A stretch of 64,000 bases of DNA from assembly GCA_037974665.1 (NCBI GenBank), contig CM075781.1, forward strand, positions 32,899,235 to 32,963,234, in the 5' to 3' direction. A model generated the notes under the pieces. It worked only from the letters and a program-made list of their open reading frames with translations. It ran no database searches and was not told the DNA's origin. This document shows, piece by piece, positions 12,101 through 24,204 of this stretch; the stretch's first letter is position 1; every line of letters begins with the position of its first letter. A program made the translations under genes and the position numbers. Source of the stretch: Ehretia macrophylla. Its lineage: Eukaryota > Streptophyta > Magnoliopsida > Boraginales > Ehretiaceae.

Positions 12101-13846
12101 ACACCCCTTGCTCACCAACTTAACGGCTTTAGTTGCTGAGATAACAAAACTCGTCTTTACACCCCGGTTCCCTACTACCTCAACTACTGGCTGATCTGGC
12201 AAACGAAATTGTACTACCTTTGTTCGACAGTTTAACTGGACATCATAGTTAGAAAGCCAATCCATACCCAAGATAACATCATACCCCCGGATAGGAAATA
12301 AGATAAGGTCCGAAGGAAAATTATGCCCCTTAACATGTATTATACAATATTTACAAACTAGGCCAGTCACATACTTATCAGTCAAAGAGGTACTAATCTC
12401 AACCACATAAGGCAATCTTTCAGGTTGCAAATTAACACGTTGCACACAAGGAGGAGTAATGAAAGAATGCGTAGCACCAAAATCAATCAACACTTTAACA
12501 AGTTGATCAAGTATAAGGAAGTTACCTTCCACAACTGCAGTCTCCTCAGGCATCTCCTCTAAGTCAGCTGCGTAGGCTCGAGCTTGAACCCGCTGCTGCT
12601 GTGGTGCACTGGCCGCAGGTCGGTCCTGATAACCTTGAGTCGCTGTCCGACTCTCAGTCCTCACATACCTAGGGCAATCCCTCGCCTTGTGCTGATTACT
12701 GGTGCAACCTAAACACGTCCCTGCTTTCACTCTGCAATCGGCCTCCACATGCCTCGTGCGGTTGCAGTGAGTATACTGTAATAATGATGCACAAACACTA
12801 CCCCTAGAAGAACCAGGAGCTGAAGAAACAACTGATCTAGCCTGCTGCTGCTGAGGCTTTACCAAACTAGGCCTGTACTGACCCTGAGACTGGGCTGGCC
12901 TGAACTGGGACTGAACCTGATATGACCCCTGCTGAAACTGAGGCCGATAATAACTCTGCTGCCCCTGTGGCCTAAAAGAACCCTACTGAACTGGTGGCAT
13001 GTACACAACCTGCTGTACGGGAGGCCTATACATACCATGCTGATACTGCGGCTGATACGGCCTCTTATTGGGCTGACTAGACACAAGCTGATCCCCCTTT
13101 CTCTTCTCTAGTCTAGAAGCTGCCTCAAAAGCCTCAGTCAATATATCATACCGATTCAAAGCCATCACATCCTGAATCTCGGGCCTCAATCCCAACATAA
13201 ATCTACAAGTCCTCCGCTCCTCATCAGCCATATACTCCGGTGCATACCGGGACAACCTAGTGAAAGTGGCCTCATACTAAGCCACTGAAGCATCTCCCTG
13301 CACCAAGGCTAGAAACTCTGCCTCTCTCCATTCCCTTGCAATCCTCGGGACATACTTTGCCCAGAAAGCCATCAGAAAGGTACCCCAAACATACGGAATA
13401 CCCTGAGTCGCCCAGCTAGTCCTTACCATGCGCCACCATTCTTCTGCCTCATCATTTAACAAGTATACATCAAAGGAGACTTTCTGCTCATCGGCATAAT
13501 CAAGAGGATCATAAATCTTCTCCATCTTGTTAATCTACGCCTCAGCCTTCCTATCATCGGGTTCCCCCTGCAATCTAGGTGGTTGATACCCTAAGAACTC
13601 TTTCAGGGTACCACGCCCGTGGTTTCCACCCTGCACATTCAACAAATGAGCCTTCCAAGCCTGAGTCTGGGCAGCCTGCCCTGCTATCAACTGAGCTTGA
13701 CCGGCCACTAACTCAGCAATCCTCTCCATAGCAGCCCCCAAACGGTCATCACCCCTATCACGGCCCGGTGCCGTATTACCAGGAGTCTCAGTAGTCATCT
13801 CAGTCCTACCTCTAGTCCTCGGTCTACCCGTCATTCTACTAATCAA
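9098..13846 (-). pseudogene. Element E gag-pol polyprotein, one frame broken by nonsense codons
   Basis: The ATG is at 13846 (MISRMTGRPRTRGR). Order: Gag core (to about 12800), two knuckles (12674-12775), protease (Asp codon 12482-12484), RT with CIDYRGLNQ and FIDDILVYS (Asp-Asp about 11471-11476), RNase H with [10 protein letters not shown], integrase and chromodomain (VKVLWKHHGIEEATWE). All pieces share one frame. Stops lie near 13530, 13265, 12977, 11507, 10985, 10637, 10330 and 9969; each can be explained by a C-to-T or G-to-A change, chiefly CAG to TAG. The first knuckle has lost its first Cys (QYTHC), the protease reads DFGA rather than DSGA, and the second integrase Asp is Asn (SNRDPRF, 10013-10015). 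The integrase Glu is intact (9905-9907). The terminal TGA overlaps the LTR start. Confidence 0.93.
9103..9119 (-). other. Polypurine tract of element E
   Basis: The minus strand reads AAGGGGGAGGGGGGGAA directly before the 3' LTR (TGTGAAACCC). This marks the plus-strand start site. Confidence 0.85.
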
Positions 13847-14058
13847 AGAGTTAGCACAGGTTATAACAACTATTAACCCATAAACAACAAAGTCATATAA
13901 AACACATAAACAAATTGATCACATAATTTCATAAGCACTAAATGACATAATCACTTAATCATTTAATACATAGTTCACTTTTCTTTCAATTCATACATAC
14001 TTTCATGCGAAGACCATTACCCACATTCCGAGAATACCCCGGCTAACAACTAACATGA

Positions 14059-14070
14059 GCTCTGATACCA
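14059..14070 (-). other. Primer binding site of element E (tRNA-iMet)
   Basis: gctctgatacca on the plus strand, a perfect 12-nt match to the initiator tRNA-Met complement, six bases from the LTR end at 14077. The rest of the leader (13847-14058) shows no other feature. Confidence 0.92.
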
Positions 14071-14076
14071 CTTAAA

Positions 14077-17000
14077 TGTCACACCCCAACTCGACCCCTC
14101 CTATAATCAGTCAGGACGCAACGGAATTTCGGTAGTATAACGACAATGAATAGGATACCGAGACTCTAAACCAACCTCAATAGGACATCATACATCAACT
14201 CCATAAACCATACAACAAACAACTTCTCAATAACATAACAACATACATCATAACCATATTATACAATAAACATTCCTCGTTATATGCCTCCATTCCAACA
14301 TAATACATGAACCCTTAATGTACATTACAAAAACATATTGAGCCAATCTAGCAACCTAATCATAAACAAAAGAAAGGCTACTAAGACAGCATCAACTAAT
14401 TCATTAACTTTTCAACATCTTTTACACTATGAACTACAAAACATATAAAAGTCTACTAAGTTAATTTACAAGATAACAAAACAGTACAACATCAAGGATA
14501 AGACTTCGGAACATAAGACTCATCCTCGTAAGGCACATTTTCCTCTTCAGGAGGCACGTACCTGTAATCCTGCGAAAGTACACCTGTAGGCATGCAATAA
14601 TAGAGAGTGAGCTTATATAAAATAAGCCCAGTGAGGATCCGATAGATCTCGAGCAAGGTTTACTAAGCTCCATGGAATAATCCTTTGAGCAAGTAAACAC
14701 ACAATAACATCAATAATTCTATCATCACATAACTATAATGAACATTCAATAAAGGATACACTAGTTGGTATAGCTCCAAACACCATCACGATCACAATAG
14801 CCTTCTTGTGACTCCCATAAACTCATGCACCCGAGGTAACCCCCTAGCCTCGCCCTCCATGACACCTCCGTTATGCGAGTTGGAGGTAGTCTCTGGTAGT
14901 CATGCCGTTATCAACCCGACAGCCCGATGCTGCTTGAGAGGTGGCACACACATACCAAAGACTCAGTAATAAAAATAAACATCAATCATTCACAGGAGGA
15001 CAGTCTAGCAGAACTGCCTACTTCCCGGCATCAATCATCAATCAATAATCATCAATAATCATATTATCATCATAATAACATCAATAATCAATTTAACAAC
15101 AAATAACTAAGTTAGATGACAAAGTAGGCCATCCAAATGAACATGCATTAAACACACAATCAAACCCTAGTTTACCCATCAACAACTCACAATTCAATCA
15201 CTCGAACCACACTCAATCAACTAAGGCTCAATCTAACATTTTAAAGAAAGACAACCTAAACTTCAAATAATCACATCTTACATTCTACTAATCCAAATAA
15301 CTCCAAATCAGTTTCTATCACTCACCCAATCAACCAACTACATTAGCCCCCTCGGAAACCAACCAAAACACATCCAAATCATGCCCAATAACCCTAAAAC
15401 CCTAGTATGTAATGGCTGAAATTTCTGGATTTTAGCACGGACAACACAACCGAAAATTTGGTATTACAACGGCGCTACCACGTAATTATCAAACTTTTAG
15501 AAATCGACGGCAATCTATTCCGATAAGCACAACTCAAAACACCTCCGTTATGCGAGCTGGAGGTAGTCTCTGGTAGTCATGCCGTTATCAACCCGACAGC
15601 CCGATGCTGCTTGAGAGGTGGCACACACATACCAAAGACTCAGTAATAAAAATAAACATCAATCATTCACAGGAGGACAGTCTAGCAGAACTGCCTACTT
15701 CCCGGCATCAATCATCAATCAATAATCATCAATAATCATATTATCATCATAATAACATCAATAATCAATTTAACAACAAATAACTAAGTTAGATGACAAA
15801 GTAGGCCATCCAAATGAACATGCATTAAACACACAATCAAACCCTAGTTTACCCATCAACAACTCACAATTCAATCACTCGAACCACACTCAATCAACTA
15901 AGGCTCAATCTAACATTTTAAAGAAAGACAACCTAAACTTCAAATAATCACATCTTATATTCTACTAATCCAAACAACTCCAAATCAATTTCTATCACTC
16001 ACCCAATCAACCAACTACATTAGCCCCCTCGGAAACCAACCAAAACACATCCAAATCATGCCCAATAACCCTAAAACCCTAGTGTGTCATGGCTGAAATT
16101 TCTGGATTTTAGCACGGACAACACAATCAAAAATTCGGTATTACAACGGCGCTACCACGTAATTATCAAACTTTTAGAAATCGACGGCAATCGATTCCGA
16201 TAAGCACAACTCAAAATAATCAACATTTAGCAAATTAATCAACTTTAAATACCCGAAAAATAATAAATATGCTACAACTGTTCAAATCTCGTAGGATTAC
16301 ATATAAATGATCCCTAGCATGCATGGAGCAATAATCTGACATCAGATTAACATTCTAACGGTTCGATATTCAATTCTACGCAAAAACACAAAAGTTGAGT
16401 TTTGAGATCTAGAATTTTTCTCACACCTTTGATGCGATAAAAGCCTAGGAATGCGTGCAATGTGTGCCCAACAAGCGGAATCCAACTCGGCACGAAGTTT
16501 TATGGACAAAAACTAGGTTTTTCTTTGAAAATTTGCTTTGAAAGCTTTGAAGAAAAGCTTTGGTTTTCTCCTATGAAGCTCTCGGCCCTTTGTGTGTGTT
16601 GAGGAGTGTGTTTTGTGTGTGTTGGTGATATTATGCAATTAAAATCTTGGTCAATTAAAAAGAAATGCAAAGTCAAAGTAGTTATTTAGTCCTTTATTTC
16701 ATTTTCTAGTCTTTTAAATGCATTTTAGTTATTTCTTTGATCAAAACAAATATGCAACTCCTATGATAGCTCAAGTAGGTTATTTTTAGCTGACAAGAAG
16801 TTTTACAATCAAACAATTTCACCCGAGTCTGCTTAAAACTCAATTTTTGCAAAAGTCGGTGTAAAAACCCTAATAAATTCCTAAGCCGATTTTAAACCCG
16901 TTTTAATCGAACACATGTCTATTAAAGTTCGTGGACTAGGTCTAGAAGGGTTAAAAAGACCAGTTTCAAAATTTTAGCGGACGTGTTTCAAAAATACTAT

Positions 17001-17193
17001 TCACTAAAAATCGACGATAAAATTTCTGACTCCGTTTTTTATGAAAATTTCATTAATGCACATTTAGCATTTTCTAGGAGTATTGATACCAAAATTACCA
17101 CATTCTAAGTCACATAGCACATAGACCGGTTAATTCACACAAAACGAGATAAAGCACGCAAAATGAGATAAGATAGAAAAGTGGGGTTTCATA
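14077..17193 (-). repeat. 5' LTR of element E with internal duplication (3117 bp)
   Basis: It starts tgtcacacccc and ends gggtttcata; the last bases are mutated from the tttcaca of its partner. Without the 677-bp duplication its length is 2440 bp, against 2449 for the 3' LTR. The duplicated ctgac of the target follows at 17194-17198. No gene is present. Confidence 0.92.
14864..16217. repeat. 677-bp tandem duplication inside the E 5' LTR
   Basis: The words acctccgttatgcgag begin at 14864 and at 15541, and the two 677-bp copies (14864-15540 and 15541-16217) can be followed to the end with few differences. The corresponding region of the 3' LTR has one copy only. Confidence 0.92.
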
Positions 17194-17198
17194 CTGAC

Positions 17199-19360
17199 AA
17201 TACAACCAACTAACTTTTAACTTGTAGTTACAATATATACATAGCCCTAAGGCCACAAAATAGATCATAACATAGTAGTACTTGAACATCATGTAATAAC
17301 TCATAACATAGTAGTACTTGAACATCATGTAGTAACAAGAAATCACTTCTACCTCTGAACAACACACACACAGCAACTAGGGAAAAGGCTCTGTCTGCAC
17401 CTCTTCCTCCTCCATTACCACCTCAACTAGCTGGGGATCACCCTCAGCGTCTCTTGAAACATATATCGAGGTATGAGCAACCACTGTTGCCCAGTGAGGG
17501 ATAAGGTCCCGGGGCGGGCAATGGAACGGGGAATACAGTTAAACAATAAAAACAATTAAACAAATAAAGAAACAATGATAGCATAAATAACCACACATTT
17601 AAAAGGATACATTTCACATAACCCCTATACTCCAATCTTCACTTGGTCTTCATTCACGATCCCCGAACCACGATCACGATCACGATAAGCCGGCATAGCC
17701 CCAAACACTCCAGTGGGTGTACTCCGGATGTACCCCGATAATCCTACGACCCAACACCCCCTGGCAATCTGCAGACTAGGCGAGTGAGGGAATAGAGCAC
17801 GGAGTTTGAATATCTACTAATAAGCCCTATGCCGCCTAGCCAATATTCAACACATCCGCCCCTGACACTATGGTTGCACAACCACTATGCAATGCACTTT
17901 ACAATGGCAAGTTAATAACAATAATATAAGCAATAACACGTAGGAGGATCAACAAGGTAGGTTGACCTCGATGCAGTTAGAATAGAAGCAATTTATACAA
18001 GCAAAAGCAGTTTTACAAAGGAGTATATACAAGACAAGCATAGAATCATGCCAAGAGCTCTAAAACAACTTGAAGTCACATTTAAACACTCAAGAAGTCG
18101 TACCAAGGTCTTAGCAGCGCGAGACAACCGAAATTGCACCTAAACCCCTTTGTTTTCCAAGCTATTTCTCTTCCAGACCAAAGTTAACGATTCAATTTCA
18201 AAGGAAAACTATACCAACCTTCTAACTAACCCTTAAGGAACCCTTTCAACCCTCAAACACATTCAAAAGCCCGCAATTACCCCGAAAGCCCCAAATTCCC
18301 TCTTTTAGCTTTAAACTACACATGCCTCATTCGGGCTTCAAATAGGGGTTAGCAAAGCTTCTATAGCACCTAGGTAGCCTAAGAATACTAAAAGTGAAGC
18401 CCGAATCCACCCGGATTCGCCTTAACCCCGAAACCTCTTTGTTAAAGTCGGGTAATTCATGTTATATGCGATATTAGAGCAATTCAAGTGTACGGGGCTT
18501 TAGACTACCTTCATTAACACCTAAGGCATCTATTAGAAGTGTTGAATCGAGCTAATACGCGTAATTACACAAAACCCTAGAAAAACGTCACTATTCACCT
18601 CATAATTCAAAATATTGATTCTAACCGTTTAAAAAGCGAAACAATGGCTCAAATATGTTCTCTAGTACTTATAAACAAGGTATAATAGCATAGATAATCA
18701 ATACAATAGCATTTAGTCACATTTTCAACAAATCAAGAAAATAGCAACCATTTTAAAATGCGAAAATAAGCCGTGAAATCCCTCACCAATGCGCGTAGGA
18801 GTACCTAGGAAGCTTGCACACACCCTAAACTACTTGCTCTAGGCTTGGCTTGGCTTGAATTGATGATTTGATGAAGCAAAAATCTCTAAATGGCAAAAGA
18901 AGGGTTGTCGGCCTGCTATAGTGAAATCTGCACAATTTTTTTCTTTTGTTTTGTGTTTTATGAGCTTAGGTGATATTTAAGGTGGCTAAGTTGAGGTAGG
19001 GTCATGGTTGGGTGGTTAAGTGGACTTCTAAAATGCGCGTTGTTAACTTTAAAACGAGTCTAAGGTGAAAAGTGATGTTAACTAATTAAATCTCTAAGTT
19101 TTGTTACATAACACTATTCATTTAACTACTAGAAACATTTTCTAAACGAGCACTCCTATCGCTTCTAGCTCAATTGCACATTTTTCCCTCCCCTCTAACA
19201 ATTAATATGATTTAATAAAAATGATAATTCACTAATATAATGCAGTTTGAAAATGGAGTGAATAGTGGCTAAAGAAGACAGTTAATAAAGCACAGAAAAA
19301 AATGCGCAAACAATGGATGCAACAGTAAATGAATGTAAGGCAAAAAGCTCGGGCGTCACA
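17199..19360 (-). repeat. 3' LTR of element C, right fragment
   Basis: It continues the LTR left at 6653 and matches 37330-39452 in the C 5' LTR, ending gggcgtcaca. A short cacgat repeat run lies near 17660-17687, also found in the B/C/F LTR family. No gene is present. Confidence 0.9.
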
Positions 19361-22300
19361 TCCTCTACCCCTTAAACTAATTGCGTCCACGCAATTCTTA
19401 CATGATTCGGCGAATAACTCTAGATAGCGTTCCCGCATCTGATCCTCTCTCTCCCATGTAGCATCCTCTAACCCGTGATGATCCTACAAGACTTTAACCA
19501 TCAGAATGCTTTTATTTCTCAGCTCTTGAACTTTATGATCTACAATCCGAAGAAGTTTCTCTGTGTACGTCAAAATCTCACTGACCTCTAAAGGCTCGGG
19601 CTCAAGAATATGAGAGGGATCTGGCTGATATTTCCGAAGCATAGAAACATGGAAGACATCATGAATTCTGCCCAGGCTAGGAGGCAAAGCTAGTCGATAA
19701 GCCAAATCACCAATGGTTTCAGTTACCTCAAATGGTCCCACATAACGAGGACTGAGCTTACCTTCTTTACCATGCCGAATCAAACCTTTGCGAGGAATTT
19801 TTTTTAGGAATACTCGATCCCTAACGGCGAATTTCAAATCACAACGGTGTCTATCTGCATAACTCTTTTGCTGACTCTATGCTGTAAGCATTCTTTTTCT
19901 GATAAGCTGAACATTATCAATCATTCTGTTCATCTCTGGCAATAAAGTAGGATCAATAGATTTCGACTCTCCAATTTCATCCCAATATAAAGGAGATCTG
20001 CATTTTCGCCCATACAAAGCCTCATACGGCGCCATACCGATAGTAGCTTGATAACTGTTGTTATAAGTAAATTTTGCAAGAGGTAAGTATTTCTCCCAAC
20101 TCTTACCGAAGTCCAAAATGCACGCTCGGAGCATATCCTCAAGTATTAAGATAGTTCTTTCAGATTGTCCGTCAATTTGAGAATGATGAGAAGTACTGAA
20201 GTTCAATGCCATGCCCAAAGCCTTTTGAATCTTCTACCAGAACTGAGATGTGAATCTGGAATCTCTATCTGACACAATACTCTTAGGAATTCCATGAAGT
20301 CTAACAATATTCTCAACATAAATTTCAGCCAACCTATCAAGAGATTCAGTTTTCTTTGTAGCAATAAAATGAGAGGTTTTGGTCAATCTATCCACAACAA
20401 CCCAGACTAAAAAATGACCTCTTGAATACCGCGATAAATCTGACATGAAATGCATGGTGATGTGGTCCCATTTCCGAACAGGAATGGCCAATGGCTGTAA
20501 CAACCCCGCCGGTCTCTGATGCTCAGCTTTTACTTTCTGGCATGTAAGACATTTAGCAACACAGTCTGTAATCTCTCTCTTCATGTTGTTCCACCAGTAG
20601 TTCTATTTCAGATCTCTGTACATCTCAGTACTGCCTGGATGAATTGTATACTTAGAATTATGAGCCTCTGCAAGAATTTCTTTCTTTAAAGCTGGCTTAG
20701 AAGGAATGCAAATTCTACCTTTGAATTTAAGAAGACCATCATCATGCAATTTGAAATCTGACTCTCCCCCTTTTGACTTTTCTAAGATTTCCATCAATTG
20801 CAGATCAGCCTACTGAGCCCCTCTAATCCTGGATAATAAAAGAGACTGGATATGCAAACTTGCAAATTGAACACCAGAATCTAAAATGTTGGACCTCCAT
20901 AAACATAATTCCTCCATGAGCTCCCAATTTTTTATGATTAGACTAGCAACTGTAGCCTTTTGGCTTAAGGCATCAGCAACAATATTAGCCTTACCTAGCA
21001 GATAATTGATAGTACAATTATAATCCTCAAGCAACTCCAACCAACGCCTCTGCCTCATATTCAACTCTTTCTAAGAAAAGAGATATTTCAGACTCTTGTG
21101 ATCAGTAAAGATTTCAAATTTATTACCCCAAAGATAATGATGCCATTTCTTTAACGCAAAGATGATAGCTGCAAGCTCGAGATCATGCGTCGGGTAATTA
21201 AGTTCATAAGGTTTCATTTTTTTGGAAGCATAAGCGATAACTCTCCCATTCTGCATCAATACACAGCCCAAACCTTCCTTAGAAGTATCACTATAGATTA
21301 CCAGATTATCAGTACCCTCAGGTAGAGCAAGAATAGGAGCTGTGGTTAATCTCTTCTTTAATTCCTAGAAGCTAGCCTTACATTTCTCATTCCAGTCAAA
21401 TATAGTCTTTTTCTGAGTGAGTTGAGTCAAAGGCCCAGCAATTTTAGAGAAATCCTTGACAAACCTTCTGTAATAACCTGCTAAACCCAGAAAACTGCGA
21501 ATTTATGTAACAATCTCCGGCCGTTTCCATGCCATGACAACCTCAATCTTTGCTGGATCAACGAAAATTCCATCCTGAGAAATAATGTGGCCCAGAAAAG
21601 TGACTTGTCTTAACCAGAACTCACATTTGCTAAACTTTGCAAATAACCGATGCTCTTGAAGAGTCTGCAGTACAATCCTGAGATGCTGTTCATGTTCTGC
21701 CTCAGATTTAGAATAGACAAGAATATCATAAATGAAAATAACCACAAACTAATCCAGATAGGGGTGGAATACTCTCTGCATCAGATCCATAAATGCTGCG
21801 GCAGGAGCGTTAGTTAACCCAAACGACAGAACAACAAACTCATATAGACCATACCAAGTTCTGAAAGCAGTTTTGGGAACATCATTAGACTTAATCCTTA
21901 ACTGATAATAGCCCTGCCTCAAATCAAATTTAGAAAATACCCTGGCACCTTGCAGCTGATCAAATAATTCCTCTATCAAAGGCAATGGATATTTGTTTTT
22001 GATAGTTATCTGATTAAGACCCCGATAATCAATGCATAACCGAAGAGATCCGTCTTTCTTTTTAACAAATAAGACTGGTGTACCCCAAGGTGAAGAACTC
22101 GGCTGAATGAATCCCTTCTCAAGTAAACCCTGCAACTGAATTTTCAATTCTTGCAACTCAGATGGAGCCATTCTGTACGGAGTTCTAGAGATAGGCGTAG
22201 CCCCTGGTAATAAGTCGATCACAAACTCTATCTCTCTATCAGGTGGTAAACCAGGTAACTCCTCAGGAAAGACCCCCGGAAACTCTCTCACGATAGGTAT

Positions 22301-24073
22301 ATCATTCAATTTCAATTGATCACCAGGTTGATTAATCAAATAAGCAAAGTAAGCCTCACAACCCTTACCTAACATTTTTGATGCTTTAATAGAAGATATG
22401 ATAGGAGTCCCCGTAGATTTTTTACTACCAACTATTTTAAGTACGGGCTGGTCGGGCATTTCTAGTTTCACAATCTTCTTTCTACAATCAAGTTAGGCAT
22501 AATATTTACCTAACCAGTCCATCCCCAATATAATTTCAAAGTCGCAGAAAGGTAGGATAATTAAATCGGCAGGAAAAACACGACCTTGAATATAAATATT
22601 ACATGCCTTGCAGATAGATTTGGTGACAAACTTCGGCCCCATAGGAGTATAAACCACAATATCATGCAATAGTTTATCATATTTCAACTTAGCATTTTGT
22701 GCACAAATAGGTGTAATAAATGAATGCGAAGCCCTAGAATCAATTAAAAGCTTAACTGATTGATCATTAAGAAGAAAAGTACCTTTTACTACAGCGGTCG
22801 TATCCGGAAGCTCCTCAGCATCTAAGGCAAATACTCGGGCCTGACCCCGCGGTACTGGTGCTGCAACTGAACCCTTGGTCTGATTGCCTTGACCACATGT
22901 CTGACCCCTGGTATTCTTGAATTTATGGCAGTCTCTAACCCTGTGTTGATCCCTGCCGCATCCGGTACATCGGCCCAATCTCTTCTAACAATTCTCCTCA
23001 GTATGACTCTGGCATTGACAGAAGCTGCACTGCTAGTGACGTCTTGCAACAGTGCCTCCCGAAGGAGCTCTGTAAGCAGAGGTAGCTGAACTACCCTACT
23101 GAGAACGAACTACTGCTGGTCGGGTCTGCCCTTGACTCTGACTCTGACTCTGGCTCTGGGCTAGTCGCGATTGAATCTGAATAGGCCCTGTATAACTCTG
23201 TGTCTGCCTCGGCTGTGGACTCTGCCCAACTGGAATAGTCTGCCTCTGGTACCCCTGACTCTGAGACTGAAACTGCCGCTTACTCGATTGACTAGTCTCC
23301 GCCAACAAGTCTGCCTTGCGTTTTTCATACCTCGAGGCGGCTCTGACCACTGTAGCTTAGTTAGGGTAATCATTCGTAGACAGACTAAGCATAATATCCT
23401 TCCTCAATCCCATAATGAACCTCTGCATCTTCATATCCTCCGGTTGTACCAAAGCCGGCACATAACGGGAAAGCCTAGTAAAAGCAGCCTCATATTGATC
23501 TACTGTCATATTTCCCTATTTCAAAGCTATAAACTCTGCCTGACGTTTCTCACGGGCAACCACTGATATATATTTATCTCGAAATTCTCGAACGAAGTTT
23601 GCCCATGAATGTTGAACCGCCTTAGCTTCCCATTTCTCATTAATAGTACGCCACCACTCCTCGGCATTACCCTCCAGCAGAAATGTAGCATAAGTAATCT
23701 TTCTCTCATCACTGCACTCTAGAATTGCAGCCACCCTTTCAAATTTCCTCAACCATAATTCGGCCTTCATATCATCAGGTTCTCCAAAGAAGCTATAGGC
23801 CACGTGATGTAAAAATCGGTCATACAAATTAGCTCCAGCAGCACCATTACCCTCAGCTTTGGCGGCCTAATTACCCCTAGCAGCCCTTGTCTGACCCTGC
23901 TGAGTTACAAACTGTGCAATAGTGTTCATAGCAGTAGCCATAGTATCCAGAATCTTTGCAGTGCTGGGTTCCTGAACATGTGGTGCATTTTCTGCCACAT
24001 TGGCTTCTTGCCCGTGAACCCCCTCTGGTTGTCGACCAACATTCTGATTCTCAGTTCGACGGCGGGGACCCAT
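19361..24073 (-). pseudogene. Element C gag-pol polyprotein, one frame broken by nonsense codons
   Basis: The ATG is at 24073 (MGPRRRTENQNVGRQ). Gag core segments (FFGEPDDMKAELWLRKFERV, YATFLLEGNAEEWW) lie at about 23520-23830, and two CCHC knuckles at about 22935-23035 with a TAG between them. The protease reads LLIDSRASHSFIT, that is DSRA instead of DSGA. RT has [19 protein letters not shown]. RNase H, integrase (SDRDSRF, GQSERT) and the chromodomain region follow. All pieces share one frame. The RT active site is FIYDILVYS: the first Asp of the FIDD motif is Tyr (21728-21730), which should abolish polymerase activity. An extra Ala codon is present in PAAAFMDL. The polypurine tract (19361-19373) is interrupted by one non-purine. 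At least a dozen stops are present, many CAG to TAG or TGG to TAG. Confidence 0.9.
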
Positions 24074-24204
24074 CTCGAATAGCTAGAATGCAAAGTGTTA
24101 TGATAGGTATATATGTGTATATATACAATTTACAAGTATCACATAAAGAAAAGTTCAAATAGATTCACATAAAGTCAAATATATAGAAGTTCATGTAAAT
24201 ATTC
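24074..24204 (-). other. Leader of element C, left part
   Basis: Untranslated leader upstream of the C gag start, containing a TA-rich run (tatatatgtgtatatatac near 24107-24125). It is interrupted at tattc by element F and resumes at 36724. The same leader, uninterrupted, is present upstream of F's gag at 33881-34020. Confidence 0.85.
24200..24204. other. Target site duplication of element F, left copy
   Basis: tattc precedes the F LTR start tgtcacg at 24205 and recurs at 36724-36728 right after the F 5' LTR. Confidence 0.93.

Larger units (their letters stand above)
6654..17193 (-). mobile_element. Element E: complete gypsy chromovirus in the C 3' LTR
   Basis: A structurally complete 10.5-kb element: 3' LTR 6654-9102, polypurine tract 9103-9119, gag-pol 9098-13846, primer binding site 14059-14070, 5' LTR 14077-17193, flanked by ctgac duplications. 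Gag and Pol lie in one frame with no frameshift, but at least eight nonsense codons break it. The 5' LTR is longer than the 3' LTR because of a 677-bp internal tandem duplication. Solo LTR H belongs to the same family. Confidence 0.95.

Noticed and set aside
14864-16217. Satellite array or CRISPR-like repeat
   Set aside because: There are only two long copies of an LTR segment; this is a simple tandem duplication.
17110-17376. Tyr/Cys-rich open frame on the minus strand
   Set aside because: It crosses the E/C junction and lies in LTR sequence with a short internal repeat; not a gene.
23171-23566. Open frame of 131 codons on the plus strand
   Set aside because: Antisense to the gag of element C; no recognisable protein.
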